Assembly (NCBI GenBank): GCA_916700875.1
Contig: CAKAKS010000066.1
Location: forward strand, 20,761,490 to 20,825,489
Source: Sebastes aleutianus
Lineage: Eukaryota; Chordata; Actinopteri; Perciformes; Sebastidae
DNA length: 64,000 nt
Reading direction: 5' to 3'
Shown here: positions 50,999 through 60,960 of the stretch, piece after piece
How positions within the stretch are numbered: the stretch's first letter is position 1
Layout of the letters: every line of letters starts with the position of its first letter
Notes under the pieces: generated by a model
Databases searched by the model: none
Seen by the model: the letters and a program-made list of their open reading frames with translations, nothing else
What the model was told of the DNA's origin: nothing
Translations under genes and position numbers: made by a program

Positions 50999-51538
50999 TC
51001 AGGGTCGAGTATCTTTTTTTGTGCCATATCCCCGGGCTTCAAGTGCAGCCCTCCACTCAGCCAGAGTCACGGTGGCTGTGGCCTGGCAGTACCAATTCCC
51101 AAAGTACTGTTGGTGGGTGGCAGGGTCCCGCTCCCTCTGACACTGCTTGCAGGTGATGGCGTCACTCTTCCTAGAGTATTTCCTCTTCCTTTTGCCACTC
51201 TGTTCCTCCTCCTGTCTTTTCCTCTTGTGGTAATTTTGAGTGGTGTAAGGCACATCTGTCAGGGAAGAACCTGCAGGAACCACAGATTGGAAGGCAGGCA
51301 AGAGAGGTTGTGGTGCAGGCAGGTGAGGTTGGGCTGCACACAGGAGAGGTCTGGGCGCAAGCAGGAGAGGTCTGAGAGGTTGGGGAGCTGCCTGGAGAGG
51401 CGGCTCGAGAGCTGCAAGGAAGGGCGGCCTAAGACCAGCAGATGGAGTTATGTTCAGTCTTTGTTTTAGCTGGGCCATCCCTGCAGTATTAGGGGGCAAA
51501 ACAAAGATGTGGGGATTTGCCACACTGCTGTTAGGCAT
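50999..51538 (-). CDS. C-terminal part of the unrecognised protein (Pro/Leu-rich then Cys module)
   Basis: Open from at least the ATG at 51538 (179 aa), and open upstream in this frame through the frame-break point at about 51616. It has a Pro/Leu/Ala-rich region (residues ~25-90), a basic KRKRQEEEQSGKRKRKYSRK patch that could be a nuclear localisation signal, then CKQC...WYC followed by LAEWRAALEARGYG. The CxxC plus a distal Cys suggests a small metal-binding fold, though a fourth ligand is not obvious. It lies in the +1 frame relative to the upstream part, separated by 19 nt. It is most likely the same protein interrupted by one inserted base; an independent start at 51538 is less likely. 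Confidence 0.55.
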   Translation of the reverse strand: MPNSSVANPHIFVLPPNTAGMAQLKQRLNITPSAGLRPPFLAALEPPLQAAPQPLRPLLLAPRPLLCAAQPHLPAPQPLLPAFQSVVPAGSSLTDVPYTTQNYHKRKRQEEEQSGKRKRKYSRKSDAITCKQCQRERDPATHQQYFGNWYCQATATVTLAEWRAALEARGYGTKKDTRP

Positions 51539-51557
51539 ACAGGGTCTGCCTTTCCTT

Positions 51558-52703
51558 TCAACTGCAGGAGGCAGGCTCTCTGGGCTGACGAAGGTGATTT
51601 TTGAGGTGGAGATGGCCTGCTCGCAAAGAGGCTGAGGGCCGTGGTGAGGTGGAGAGCAGCTGTGTGGAGGTGGCAGCTCGCAAAGAGGCTGAGGGCCGTG
51701 GTGAGGTGGCAGCTCGCAAAGAGGCTGAGGGCCGTGGTGAGGTGGCAGCTCGCAAAGAGGCTGAGGGCTGTGGTGAGCTGGAGGGCAGCTGTGTGGTGGT
51801 TGCAGCTCGTGAAGAGGCTGAGGGCCGTGGTGAGGTGGAGGGCAGCTGTGTGGTGGTTGCAGCTCGTGAAGAGGCTGAGGGCCGTGGTGAGGTGGAGGGC
51901 AGCTGTGTGGTGGTTGCAGCTCGTGAAGAGGCTGAGGGCCGTGGTGAGCTGGAGGGCGGCTGTGTGGTGGTTGTAGCTCGTGAAGAGGCTGAGGGCTGTG
52001 GTGAGCTGGAGGGCAGCTGTGTGGTGGTTGCAGCTCGTGAAGAGGCTGAGGGCCGTGGTGAGGTGGAGGGCAGCTGTGTGGTGGTTGCAGCTCGTGAAGA
52101 GGCTGAGGGCCGTGGTGAGGTGGAGGGCAGCTGTGTGGTGGTTGCAGCTCGTGAAGAGGCTGAGGGCCGTGGTGAGCTGGAGGGCGGCTGTGTGGTGGTT
52201 GCAGCTCGTGAAGAGGCTGAGGGCCGTGGTGAGCTGGAGGGCGGCTGTGTGGAGGTGGCAGCAGCAGCAGTGGCAGGTTGGCTCTGGCTTCTAGCGGATC
52301 TCACCTCCCGCTTGACCTGGATGGCATAACGGCCTGCAGGATAATGTGAGATGTACCCCTGGAAGGCTCTTTTGTTGACGAGGTTGTTGTGTGAATCAGA
52401 GTTTCCTGACTCCTCTGACATTGATGCCACCACATAACCCGCATACCCCAACGCATTTTCTGCCACCCATTGAAAAGTTTGGCCCCTGAATATCCCAAAC
52501 TGCATCTGATGTTGGCCCAGGACATGCTGCATATTCTCCGGGTCTCCACCGCGACGCAGAACAGCCATCTTCGCAGACTCTTTCACCCTCTCAGGCGACA
52601 GAGCCCGCACCCATGGCCTGTTCTCCCTCTTAATTCGTTTTGCTTCCTCTGTGTCAAAGAGGCTAGCATGGCCATCCCCCCTCCTCCTAAATTTAGGCTC
52701 CAT
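51558..52703 (-). CDS. Unrecognised protein, N-terminal part with P/S/T repeat stalk (381 aa)
   Basis: I do not recognise a named family. The ATG at 52701-52703 lies just inside a strong acceptor (T-run, CATACAG at 52706), so the longer open frame to 52733 is intronic. Residues 1-130 are basic and globular-looking: a Lys/Arg-rich start, then FGIFRGQTFQWVAENALGYA and an NKRAFQGYISHYPAGR stretch. The fGxyrGxtF...W pattern vaguely recalls the C-terminal module of ExoX-like nucleases, but that is weak. Residues from about 140 on are ~12 Pro/Ser/Thr/Ala units encoded by a 57-bp minisatellite. The frame then ends after 21 aberrant residues because of one extra base near 51616; removing that single base would join it to the frame at 50999-51538. 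Probably a one-coding-exon gene or a recently broken copy. Confidence 0.6.
   Translation of the reverse strand: MEPKFRRRGDGHASLFDTEEAKRIKRENRPWVRALSPERVKESAKMAVLRRGGDPENMQHVLGQHQMQFGIFRGQTFQWVAENALGYAGYVVASMSEESGNSDSHNNLVNKRAFQGYISHYPAGRYAIQVKREVRSARSQSQPATAAAATSTQPPSSSPRPSASSRAATTTQPPSSSPRPSASSRAATTTQLPSTSPRPSASSRAATTTQLPSTSPRPSASSRAATTTQLPSSSPQPSASSRATTTTQPPSSSPRPSASSRAATTTQLPSTSPRPSASSRAATTTQLPSTSPRPSASSRAATTTQLPSSSPQPSASLRAATSPRPSASLRAATSPRPSASLRAATSTQLLSTSPRPSASLRAGHLHLKNHLRQPREPASCS
51630..52275. repeat. 57-bp coding minisatellite
   Basis: About ten 19-codon units plus two 12-codon short units, encoding variants of TTTQLPSTSPRPSASSRAA. Units 2-5 and 6-9 form the same order of four variants, a 228-bp higher-order repeat. 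The array is open on both strands; the antisense 242-codon frame is a by-product. Confidence 0.93.
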
Positions 52704-53320
52704 TCTGTATGATTGGGGAAAAAAAAAAAACACAGTTAGAATATGCTTGGTCTGTCCTCTTATATTGTAACATTATGTCCTGCTATATGTTATGTTATAA
52801 TTTCTTTCTTCTTTCTTAATTTCATATTTACTTTTAGTATATTTCACTACAGAATAGTGATCCAGCAAACTAAGAATGTCATTGCATTGATAACTTGTTT
52901 ATTTATGCATATGACAATACATCCTTGTATCCTGATCTCCAATCTAGCTAAACTAACATAAATTACACTCTGTGTCCATTACTTCTCATGCAAAAGAGGT
53001 TATGCAACATTTAGTTGCCTCTGTCTGTCTGTGATACAGTGTTTTCTAATAATGTACTCACTATACAGAAGCTGTAAACAATTTAATTTTTTAAAACTAG
53101 TTACCAGGTGAGTACCTTACTGGACCTATGCATTACATGTCTTATTCTCAACTGCTTTACAACCTGTAACTTAACACTATAACATTCTGAAACAATTCAT
53201 ATACACAGGGGCTAAATTAGCATACTCAGCAAAATACCAAATACATAGACTGATCCACACATAAAGAGTGGAAACATAGATTACGTTGGTAAACTGTGGA
53301 CTACGTATTTTCTGTCTTGT

Positions 53321-53820
53321 ACTATTGATTAACGTTAACGTCAGTGTTATTACCAAATAGCCAGCCCGTTATTAACTGTAGGGCTACATAATCCCCTATG
53401 TAAACAGACAGGCTAACACACTAGTGTTGTCAGCTGCCTAAAATAAAGCATCGTTTTATACCAGCTAACGTCAGCTGGTTATGAATGGAGTGTCGTTCAT
53501 GACTTCAACTAGTGTAAGATAGCCAGGTTACGTGGATATGACATTTTCACATTTAGCCTGCTGGCGTGCTGGCTCGTAACTACTGATTAACGTCAGTGTT
53601 ATTACCAAATAGCCAGCCCGTTATTAACTGTAGGACTACATAATGTGCTATGTAAACAGACAGACTAACACACTAGTGTTGTCAGCTGTCTAAAATAAAG
53701 CATAGTGTCATATCAGCTGACGTCAGCTGGTTATGAATGGAGAATCGTTCGCGACTTCAACTAGTGTAAGATAGCCAGGTTACGTGGATATGACATTAGC
53801 TCGCTATCGTGCTGGCTCGC
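53321..53820. repeat. Tandem duplication, two ~250-bp copies, in the unknown gene's intron
   Basis: The stretch from ACTATTGATTAACG to GCTGGCTCG at 53321-53578 is repeated at 53579-53820 with few changes. Shared blocks include TTATTACCAAATAGCCAGCC and TAGCCAGGTTACGTGGATAT. Confidence 0.9.
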
Positions 53821-53869
53821 CACCAATGTAAACCACATATTTTCAATAAATGGTTGACGATGAACTTAC

Positions 53870-54000
53870 CCAAAATATAGCAAAGACGTCGGGTCGAAAA
53901 GAAATTCTGGTGAAGGACTTGACTTTCCGTTGAAGGGACCTGACGTTGATTTCTAGGGGCGTGGCTTCCGGCGTCAATCTTGGTAGCGATAGCGAGTGTG
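53870..54000 (-). other. Putative non-coding first exon of the unknown gene
   Basis: On the minus strand CTATATTTTGG is followed by the strong donor gtaagttc (plus 53862-53869). With the acceptor at 52706 this defines an intron of about 1.16 kb placing the ATG two bases into exon 2. The 5' boundary is not visible; about 54000 is nominal. Confidence 0.5.
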
Positions 54001-54310
54001 ATTGGTCAAATCTTGGTAGACGCACCGGACGGTGATTGGCTGTCGCCATTCTTGGTAGCAGGGCGGCCTCCGATTGGTCAAATCTTGGTCGAATCTTGGT
54101 AGCGATACGCAAGATGATTGGCTCTCAAATGATGGATGAGCTCGACCGACAGGCGACAGGGAGCGCCATCCGGGCTCTGAGAGAGCGTCACCTTGGGGGA
54201 GGTCCGTAGAGAAATGACAACCTATCACAACTCGTAATCTCCATTTTTCTCCTAAATTGACAGCCAATCACTGTGGCTCTTTTCCATATTCTTCACAACC
54301 AATCAGCGTC
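53990..54310. promoter_or_regulatory. CCAAT-box cluster, probable promoter of the unknown gene
   Basis: GATTGG (inverted CCAAT) occurs near 54000, 54032, 54072 and 54116, and CCAAT near 54264 and 54298, spaced roughly 30-45 bp at first. The first four sit inside a repeated GATTGGTCAAATCTTGGTAG motif. Such clusters bind NF-Y and often mark TATA-less, sometimes bidirectional promoters. Confidence 0.5.
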
Positions 54311-55210
54311 GAGCATATCTATTTTTGACAGAGCGGTCAATGAAAGGTTGACTCTACCACCCCTCTACGACCCCCCTACCACATGGAGCTGGAGCTGGAG
54401 AAAGTCTGCTGACAAACTTGGCTACAGAGTTGGAATTTAATACGTCGAGATAACAAGGTGAAATGCCTGCAATTTGATTTTATTTGGACAGCTAGCTAGC
54501 TAGTTAAAATCAATTTATTAGAGAGAATAAACGAACATAACAAAGGGTTACCATGTTGTTTGTCTGCAGTAAACATAGCTCACTAACTCTACCGACATCT
54601 CTTCACTGATTTTTAGAGTTTTGCATTGGTTACACCTGTTGGTTGCACCTGTTGGTAACACCTGTTGGTTACACCTGTTGGTTACACCTGTTGGTTAATT
54701 GGTTACACCTGTTGGTTACACCTGTTGGTTGGTTACACCTGTTTGTTGGTTACACCTGTTTGTTGGTTACACTGGTTTGTTGGTTACACCGGTTTGTTGG
54801 TAACACTGGTTGGTTACACCGGTTGGTTGGTTACACCGGTTGGTTGGTTACACCATTTTTGGGGTTACAGCGGTTGGTTGGTTACACCGGTTGGTTGGTT
54901 ACACCGGTTGGTTACACCTGTTGGTTGGTTACACCTGTTGGTTACACCTGTTGGTTACAACTGTTGATATCAATATTAGTTATCTATCATTGTAGGCCTC
55001 TGCTGTCACAATGTATGTCGATACAGAGCTTTCTGTTTATGCATCCATCATGATACAAAATCGGTTAAGCATCTCCAGGTAGGGGTGGAGGAGAGTCAAC
55101 CTGGCAGCTCTGTCAAAAAATGGACATGCTCGACGCTGATTGGTTGCGAAAAGTTGTAGAATTTTGGGAAAGGGTCCATTGTGATTGGTTGTCAATTTTT
55201 TTGAGAAAGA
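54246..55210. repeat. ~135-bp inverted repeat around a minisatellite
   Basis: Left arm 54246-54380 and right arm 55079-55210 are reverse complements with scattered differences. Shared blocks include ATGCTCGACGCTGATTGGTTG, GTGATTGG.TGTCAATTT and GAGTCAACC. The arms enclose about 700 bp, including the GGTTACACC array. No open frame of note and no clear TSD. Confidence 0.8.
54625..54965. repeat. GGTTACACCTGTT minisatellite
   Basis: Some two dozen units of GGTTACACCTGTT / GGTTACACCGGTT with 4-bp GGTT insertions. Open frames through it (Val-Thr-Pro-Val-Gly-Trp-Leu) are repeat artefacts. Confidence 0.95.
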
Positions 55211-55242
55211 TCGAATAAAAAGGTGTGATTGATAACAGTACT

Positions 55243-55425
55243 CAATTCAATTCAATTCAATTTGCTTTATTTGCATGACTGTCAGGTGAACAATATTGCC
55301 AAAGCATCAATTCAATAATAAATACAATTTAAAAAAAAGAACAAAATAAAAACAAAAACATATATATACATGTTACAATTCATTAAGCAAATTACAATAT
55401 ATAGATATTTAGAAAAGAACATTGC
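55243..55425 (-). repeat. Retroposon 3' end (family E, copy 2)
   Basis: (CAATT)n then TTTGCTTTATTTGCATGACTG, GTGAACAATATTGCCAAAGC and AATTACAATATATAGATATTT, matching 17632-17805 block for block. Confidence 0.7.
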
Positions 55426-55758
55426 ATGTAAATGGAAGAAAACAATAAAGAAGTAATTAATGTTCGTTGTGTCAATAAAACAAACAAACAAATAAAAAAT
55501 AATTAATAACAATATATTGCAATATCAAAGGATAAATGTATAAAACAACAACAACAACAACAAAAAATGAAGTAGAGGAGTAAATAAAAGGCAGAGTGTG
55601 AGTTACATCTTTTATGTGTTGTTGTGGTTGTCTCTTAGACTGTGACATGCACTGACATATCTTAGGCTGTGACATGCACTGACATATCCTGCAGATATGT
55701 ACTCACTATTCGCTAATACTCGCTAATACTCGCTATCACGGACGAAGAAAAATACTAC

Positions 55759-55831
55759 CGCCCGAACAGGGACTTGAACCCTGGACCCTCAGATTAAAAG
55801 TCTGATGCTCTACCGACTGAGCTATCCGGGC
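55759..55831 (-). tRNA. tRNA-Lys: tRNA-Lys (anticodon TTT)
   Basis: A 73-nt cloverleaf on the minus strand. Acceptor GCCCGGA pairs with TTCGGGC and the discriminator is G. D arm GCTCAGTCGGTAGAGC, anticodon arm CAGACTTTTAATCTG, T arm with GGTTCAAGTCC. These match the vertebrate tRNA-Lys-UUU (Lys3) pattern. The internal A box (TAGCTCAGTCGGTAG) and B box (GGTTCAAGTCC) are intact. Five T residues follow six bases after the 3' end, a Pol III terminator. It lies about 380 bp upstream of gatc on the opposite strand. Confidence 0.95.
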
Positions 55832-56208
55832 GCTCTGGATCCAAGAGGCGACGTATTTCTATTAAAATAGTACAGTACACACTGTGACTGCATCGTCTGT
55901 ACACAATGTTATCCGTGTATTTCAGTGACAGTATAATTTACAACATTTTTTACAACGGTTAAATGTTTAATAGAACAATATTCCTCCACATTTAAGACGC
56001 CACCACTTATATTTCAACCAAAACGAAGCAATCTGTTGTCTGTATGGCTCATAAGCGAAGAAGGAAGTAAGTGGAAGATAACCCTCTCGCTGCCTCTCGT
56101 CCTACCTCCTCTTTGGGCTAACGTTACCTAGCTGCGCATGCTAGTTTAGACCTCCAGCACTGATCTTCCTGCTTATTAAACACAATATAACCCGGTTTAT
56201 AGCTAGCT

Positions 56209-59200
56209 ATGTCAGTGTTTAGTCTCGCTGCTAAACGCACATGTCGTGGCGTGTCATTGAAACTCACTAGTCCTTCATTTAACCTGTTAATAAACAATAG
56301 ATACTCAGTAATAAAGGTGGAGAACCTCCACAGAAGAAGAAGAAGCAGCTGCCTGCAGAGTTACAACACACGTGCAACGCGTCTGTTGAGCTCTCAACCA
56401 CACAACTCCAAGGTAAGTTAAAGGTCAGTGAGTATTAGATGAATTGTTTATTCAGTATCCAATGCAGAACATTGTTACTTGTCAGTCTTGTTTACCTGAG
56501 TGTCTCTGTTAACAGGTACCAGAGGCTCCAACATGGGAACAAGTACCAGAGGACCAACTTCCCCCGGTAATCTCCTCATTGCTGTTCAATGTGAACACAG
56601 TACTGTACTTGGGTTGTGTTAAGTGATGCTTGGTGACCTAATAAAGCCTCGAACTTCATGTTAGATTTGAGATATTTAGCTGAAAGCCTTGTTTTAATAC
56701 AGGGGTCTGCAACCTGCAGCTCTTCAGCTCCTCTCCAGTGGCTCCCTGTGGATTTATAAACAGGGAAATGAATAACTGTTTTTTTGTTTACATTTTCATT
56801 TTTATTAATCATTGTTGTAGGTCTATGGTACGACGGTACGACGGTACGACAGAGTATTAGGGCCACATTGAGGAAAAAAATAAATCTCAGATTTCGAGAA
56901 TAAAGTCATAATATTATGAGAATAAAGTCATAATATTATAAAGTAGTAATTTCACATGTTATTTTATTTTTTTCTTGTAAAATTATGACTTTATTTTCGT
57001 AATATTATGACTTTTTTTCTCGTAAAGTTATGACTTTATTCTCGTTATATTATGACTTTTTTTTCTTGTAAAGTTGTGACTTTATTTTCGTAATATTACG
57101 ACTTTTTTGCTCATAAAGTTCCGACTTTATTCTCGTAATGTTACGACTTCTTTGCTCGCAAAGTTACGACTTTATTCTCGTAATATAACGACTTTTTTTC
57201 TCGTAAAGTTATGACTTTATTATCGTAATGTTACAACTTTTTTTCTCGTAATATTATAACTTAATTGTGGAAATCTCTGATTTTTTTCCCTCAACGTGGC
57301 CCTAATACTCCGTAGTACATTTGCACTTTGGACCTCACTGCATTATACTTATATACTATATACTTAGACTATAAACTGTGTTACCTTCATCACAATGCTC
57401 AAATGTTTTACGGCTCCAGACAGATTGTTTTTTTTTGTTTGCCCAAAATGGCTCTTTTGATAGTAAAGGTTGCTGACCCTTGTCTTAAACTATAGTCAGG
57501 TGCAATATGTACATTGAAACAGGTTTTGCTTGCTGTAATCATTCCCCCTGTTCACACAGGCCACTAAAAGATCCCTTCCTAATTATTATTCAGTGTAATT
57601 GATGAGGGACTAAATCCACAGTCCTCGCTGCATACAAAAATGTATTCAGTGTACCCAATATGAGGCTTCAGCAATTGTGAGTTTGACAAATCAAGTGGAT
57701 ATCTGCCAAAGTTACAGTGCTTTTAGTACCAAATTATTTGTGTTTCCACAGACAGCGTTTGTTGTTGAGCTGCAGCAGAGGATTGGTAACACAGGGAGGG
57801 AGTTTTTTGTTTTGTTTTGAAGGACATCAAGACAAAATCACACAACGATATCAACAAAACAAAACAGCAAACATTACCAAAGACCAAAGGTCAAACTATG
57901 AGGCATAAGTCATGATTGTGTTTGCTGATTAGAAGTTATTAATGGATGTAATGACTTTATTCAGTGGTGATGGTGAAAAGAAACTGTCACACATGCATTT
58001 CTAAGCAACACACCATTGATTTTGCAGCCTGCCCATATTCCAGCTGACCTGGTGGACAAACTGGAGCGACTGGCCTTGGTTGATTTCCGCACCAAAGAGG
58101 GACTAGCCTGTTTGGAGAAAGCAATACGATTTGCAGATCAGCTTCATGTTGTTGACACGTCAGGGGTTGAACCAATGGATTCAGTTCTGGAGGACAGGTA
58201 TGATACAGACAGTTATCTAATACAGTGTATTTGCATGTTGTCCTTTTCATCACAGTTATGACACATATAAAACAGCCAATCCGATCTCATGGGAAGCCGT
58301 ATAAATAGCACGACATTACAAGGACATTCTGAGTGTCGTGAGAACGCATTTTAGCATTTTCAGGTGTCATTTGTACGCCTCTTTTTGCGTGTCATTTAAC
58401 AACGCGATGCATCAAAACTACAGTAACGGCCGGACTGTTTAGGCAACAAAACCACTTAGTTAGGTTTAGGTAAAACATCATGGTTGGGCTTAAAATAAGT
58501 ATGTAAACTAAGTAAAATACATACAGAAACAATGTAACATAAGTACGAAAAACACGTCATTAACGTAACTTCAAAATAACTCAACACTTTGGGCCACAAA
58601 CACCGATCTCCTGGTTGAAAGTCCTGTGTTTTTTGGACCCATCCACTTCACCTCTCCTCTCACCCACCATAAGCAGTCTTTCTCACTTTTTATTCTACGT
58701 CACTAGCTCTGACTGCAGCATATTTACACGGATGTGTTTACATTGCAGTCAATACAGACTACATGGTGTACAAATGACACGCCAACAGGCAAGAACGGTG
58801 TTCTAATTGCACATGAAATTATTTGCGAATTACAGTGTCATTCATACGCCTTTTAGTGCGACCGGGCTGAAAATAGCATAACACATGCAACACCAACTGT
58901 AGCTCAATTTTAAACTCTTGTGAAGCCTGTTGTATGAATATGGTTATGTTTTGTCCATGCACAATCGCACAATCAGGTCATTAAACCTGAGGGACGATGC
59001 GGTGATGGAAGGAGACTGTGCTGAAGAACTCCTTCAGCTCTCCAAAAACACAGTTGAAGAATATTTTGTGGCACCACCAGGTAAGAAAAAGTACATGAAT
59101 ACATTTTTACATTATATATTTACTGTATAATATATACCGTCCTCAACCAAAGAAATTCAACTAACACTCATGATTTTGTCGACTAATCGATTAGTTGATT

Positions 59201-59861
59201 TAATTAACAGATCTGTAAAACTGACTTTCTCCACAAAGAATCACACAAAAGCACCACTTTAAATCTTGTGTTTACCAGAGATTTACTCGGAAATATACTT
59301 GGAAATAAGTCATTCAGCATGAAAAAAGCATAAAAAACGACTAATCAACTAAAGAAATCTTAGTTGACTAAGACCAAAACAATTAATCGACTAACATTTG
59401 TGTTGATTTTATGGTTGGTTTTACATCATTGAGACAATAAATGAATACAATTGCACAATGACTGTCTATGCCTCCCTGGCTTCTGACTTACAACTGTGTA
59501 CTATACATGCTCTTTCATACATATTTATACTAGTGTCCTCACTGTATATATCTCACCTGCAGTATTCGTATTTATACTGCTGTCTGTACTTATACCTGCA
59601 CTTTATATTTTGTTAACTCCTGCTCATGTTCATACTGCTCATACTGTATCTGTATTCATATCTACCCTTTACTATTTATTCTATATATTCCCAATACATT
59701 ACTCTGATCTCAAATTAAATATGACGGTGTACCTTTTTCATCCTGTTTTTTTTTTGTAAATGTGAAGATCCTTAACTAATATTTATTTTCTCACCACAGG
59801 AAATATTCCTCTACCAAAGAGGGAGGAGAGGGCCACCATGCTGAAACACTCAGAGTTATGA
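56209..59861 (+). CDS. gatc: Glutamyl-tRNA(Gln) amidotransferase subunit C, mitochondrial
   Basis: Small subunit of the mitochondrial GatCAB complex, which converts Glu-tRNA(Gln) to Gln-tRNA(Gln) for organelle translation. Exons: 56209-56412, 56516-56566, 58028-58197, 58977-59080, 59800-59861. Consensus splice sites; total 591 nt, 196 aa. The first ~70 residues are Arg/Lys/Ser-rich with few acids, fitting a mitochondrial transit peptide. The conserved GatC core follows: LVDKLERLALVDF, RFADQLHVVDTSGVEPMDSV, then LRDDAVMEGDCAEELL and VEEYFVAPPGNIPLPK. Human GATC is 136 aa; the extra length is N-terminal. A poly(A) signal AATAAA is at 59886-59891. An hAT-like copy (56700-57482) sits in intron 2. 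A second copy of exon 3 lies at 63553-63722. Confidence 0.95.
56700..57482. mobile_element. hAT-like non-autonomous element (family B, copy 2) in gatc intron 2
   Basis: Starts CAGGGGTCTGCAACC and ends GGTTGCTGACCCTTG. It shares with copy 1 the GGTACGACGGTACGAC block, the ~45-bp CTCGTAATATTACGAC array (about six units, 56990-57260) and the AATGCTCAAATGTTTT / AAAATGGCTCTTT end. Flanking 8-mers (TTTTAATA / TCTTAAAC) are imperfect, so it is older. Confidence 0.85.
57946..58500 (+). repeat. Duplicated segment, copy 1 (includes gatc exon 3)
   Basis: From TGTAATGACTTTATTCAGTGG through exon 3 to the GGCAACAAAACCACTTAG block, this is closely similar to 63440-64000. Part of the downstream flank (58280-58500) is also a dispersed fish repeat. 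Confidence 0.88.
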
Positions 59862-60860
59862 TATTTATTAAAACATTTTGTGTCAAATAAAAACCTGCTG
59901 TTCATACAATTAGATTTGTTATTTTTCAGTTTCATTTGACACCTGTGGTATGGTAAAGTCTTGTTTTGTTTTCAGTATCATTTCATCAAAATTGTGAGTG
60001 AGCAGTGAGTTGACAGCCTGAGGGCATTCAGTGCAATGACAGTGCATTGTTTTTATTTGTGATTTACATTATGATCTTCAGGTGTCCTGATTTCATTCTG
60101 TGTTGTTTGACTTTAATAAAAAAACAGTTCTTACTTGTCTCTCTTTTTCTGTTTTGTTTCCATAGAAAACTTTTTTGAAGTACAAGTGGCTTAAAATAGA
60201 CTATGACGTCATTGTCAGGCACACCTTATCTGATGAAATGATTTTATATTTCCTTGTTAAAGGTAGACGGTCCTAATTTGACTTTACGTAAACAGGCCAT
60301 GGAAAAGTCCCCTGTAAATCTCCAATTGCCTGTGAGTCATACTAACAGCAGTTGCCCCAGTAGTTTGATAAAACTGGATAATTAAGTGGTAAATCCATAA
60401 GTGTGACTTGAGGCTGTTACTGATGATCAAAACATTGCAGCGCCCATAACAGCAGTCTGTAAGAATAAAAAAAAAAAATTGCAGAATAGCTATTCAAAAA
60501 ATTTTGAAAAAAGATATAATTCTAATAAAACATTGATATATTACTCACTTTTAACAATACCAATTTTTCGGCAGATGAAACTTATGTAATTAATTTTATT
60601 AATATCTTAGCAAAATATTATATCCCAAAAAATATAGCTTAAAAGAGTACCCTCCTTTTTATTTGATATTGTATTTACTTATTTGACTACTATTGAAAAC
60701 TTAAAACTCAAAAAGTATAAATTGGCAAAAAATATTAGATTATTTAGACATTTAAAACTTACTACAATTGTTAAGCAGACCCCGATTGTTTATTATTATT
60801 ATTTATTTTATGATTATTATTTTCCTTTTATTTCAAAACTACATTTTTATAATGAAAAAT
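59862..60860. other. gatc 3' UTR and intergenic DNA
   Basis: After the gatc stop there is an AATAAA at 59886 and another near 60117. The rest is AT-rich with no recognisable gene. Confidence 0.55.
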
Positions 60861-60862
60861 GG

Positions 60863-60960
60863 AATAGATAGATAGATGGTAACTTTATTGATCCCGAGGG
60901 AAATTCAAGTTTCCAGCATCACAGTTCCATAGTGCAAAACATGTTAGTAAAAAGGCAGTA
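60863..60960 (-). repeat. Non-LTR retrotransposon 3' tail
   Basis: (GATA)3-4 followed by ACTTTATTGATCCCGAGG and GAAATTCAAG, a very common fish LINE/SINE end, here in minus orientation. Confidence 0.65.

Noticed and set aside
50433..51042. Minus-strand 142- and 187-codon frames rich in Ile and Tyr
   Set aside because: They read through AT-rich tandem repeats and have no normal composition.
51630..52275. Regular direct repeats suggesting a CRISPR-like array
   Set aside because: Units abut with no unique spacers, encode protein, and the genome is a vertebrate.
51601..52329. 242-codon plus-strand frame opposite the unknown gene (Glu-Ala-Glu-Gly-Arg repeats)
   Set aside because: It is the antisense reading of a multiple-of-three minisatellite; no sequence outside the repeat supports it.
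52704..52733. Ten-codon N-terminal extension of the unknown protein (MFFFFPQSYR)
   Set aside because: The residues come from the T-rich tract of a splice acceptor.
53843..54267. Minus-strand frames of 89 and 97 codons in the CCAAT-rich region
   Set aside because: They reflect the GATTGGTCAAATCTTGG repeated motif and cross the putative donor at 53869. A 5' UTR or promoter is a better explanation.
54643..55053. 136-codon frame of Val-Thr-Pro-Val-Gly-Trp-Leu repeats
   Set aside because: Encoded by the GGTTACACC minisatellite in all three frames; not a gene.
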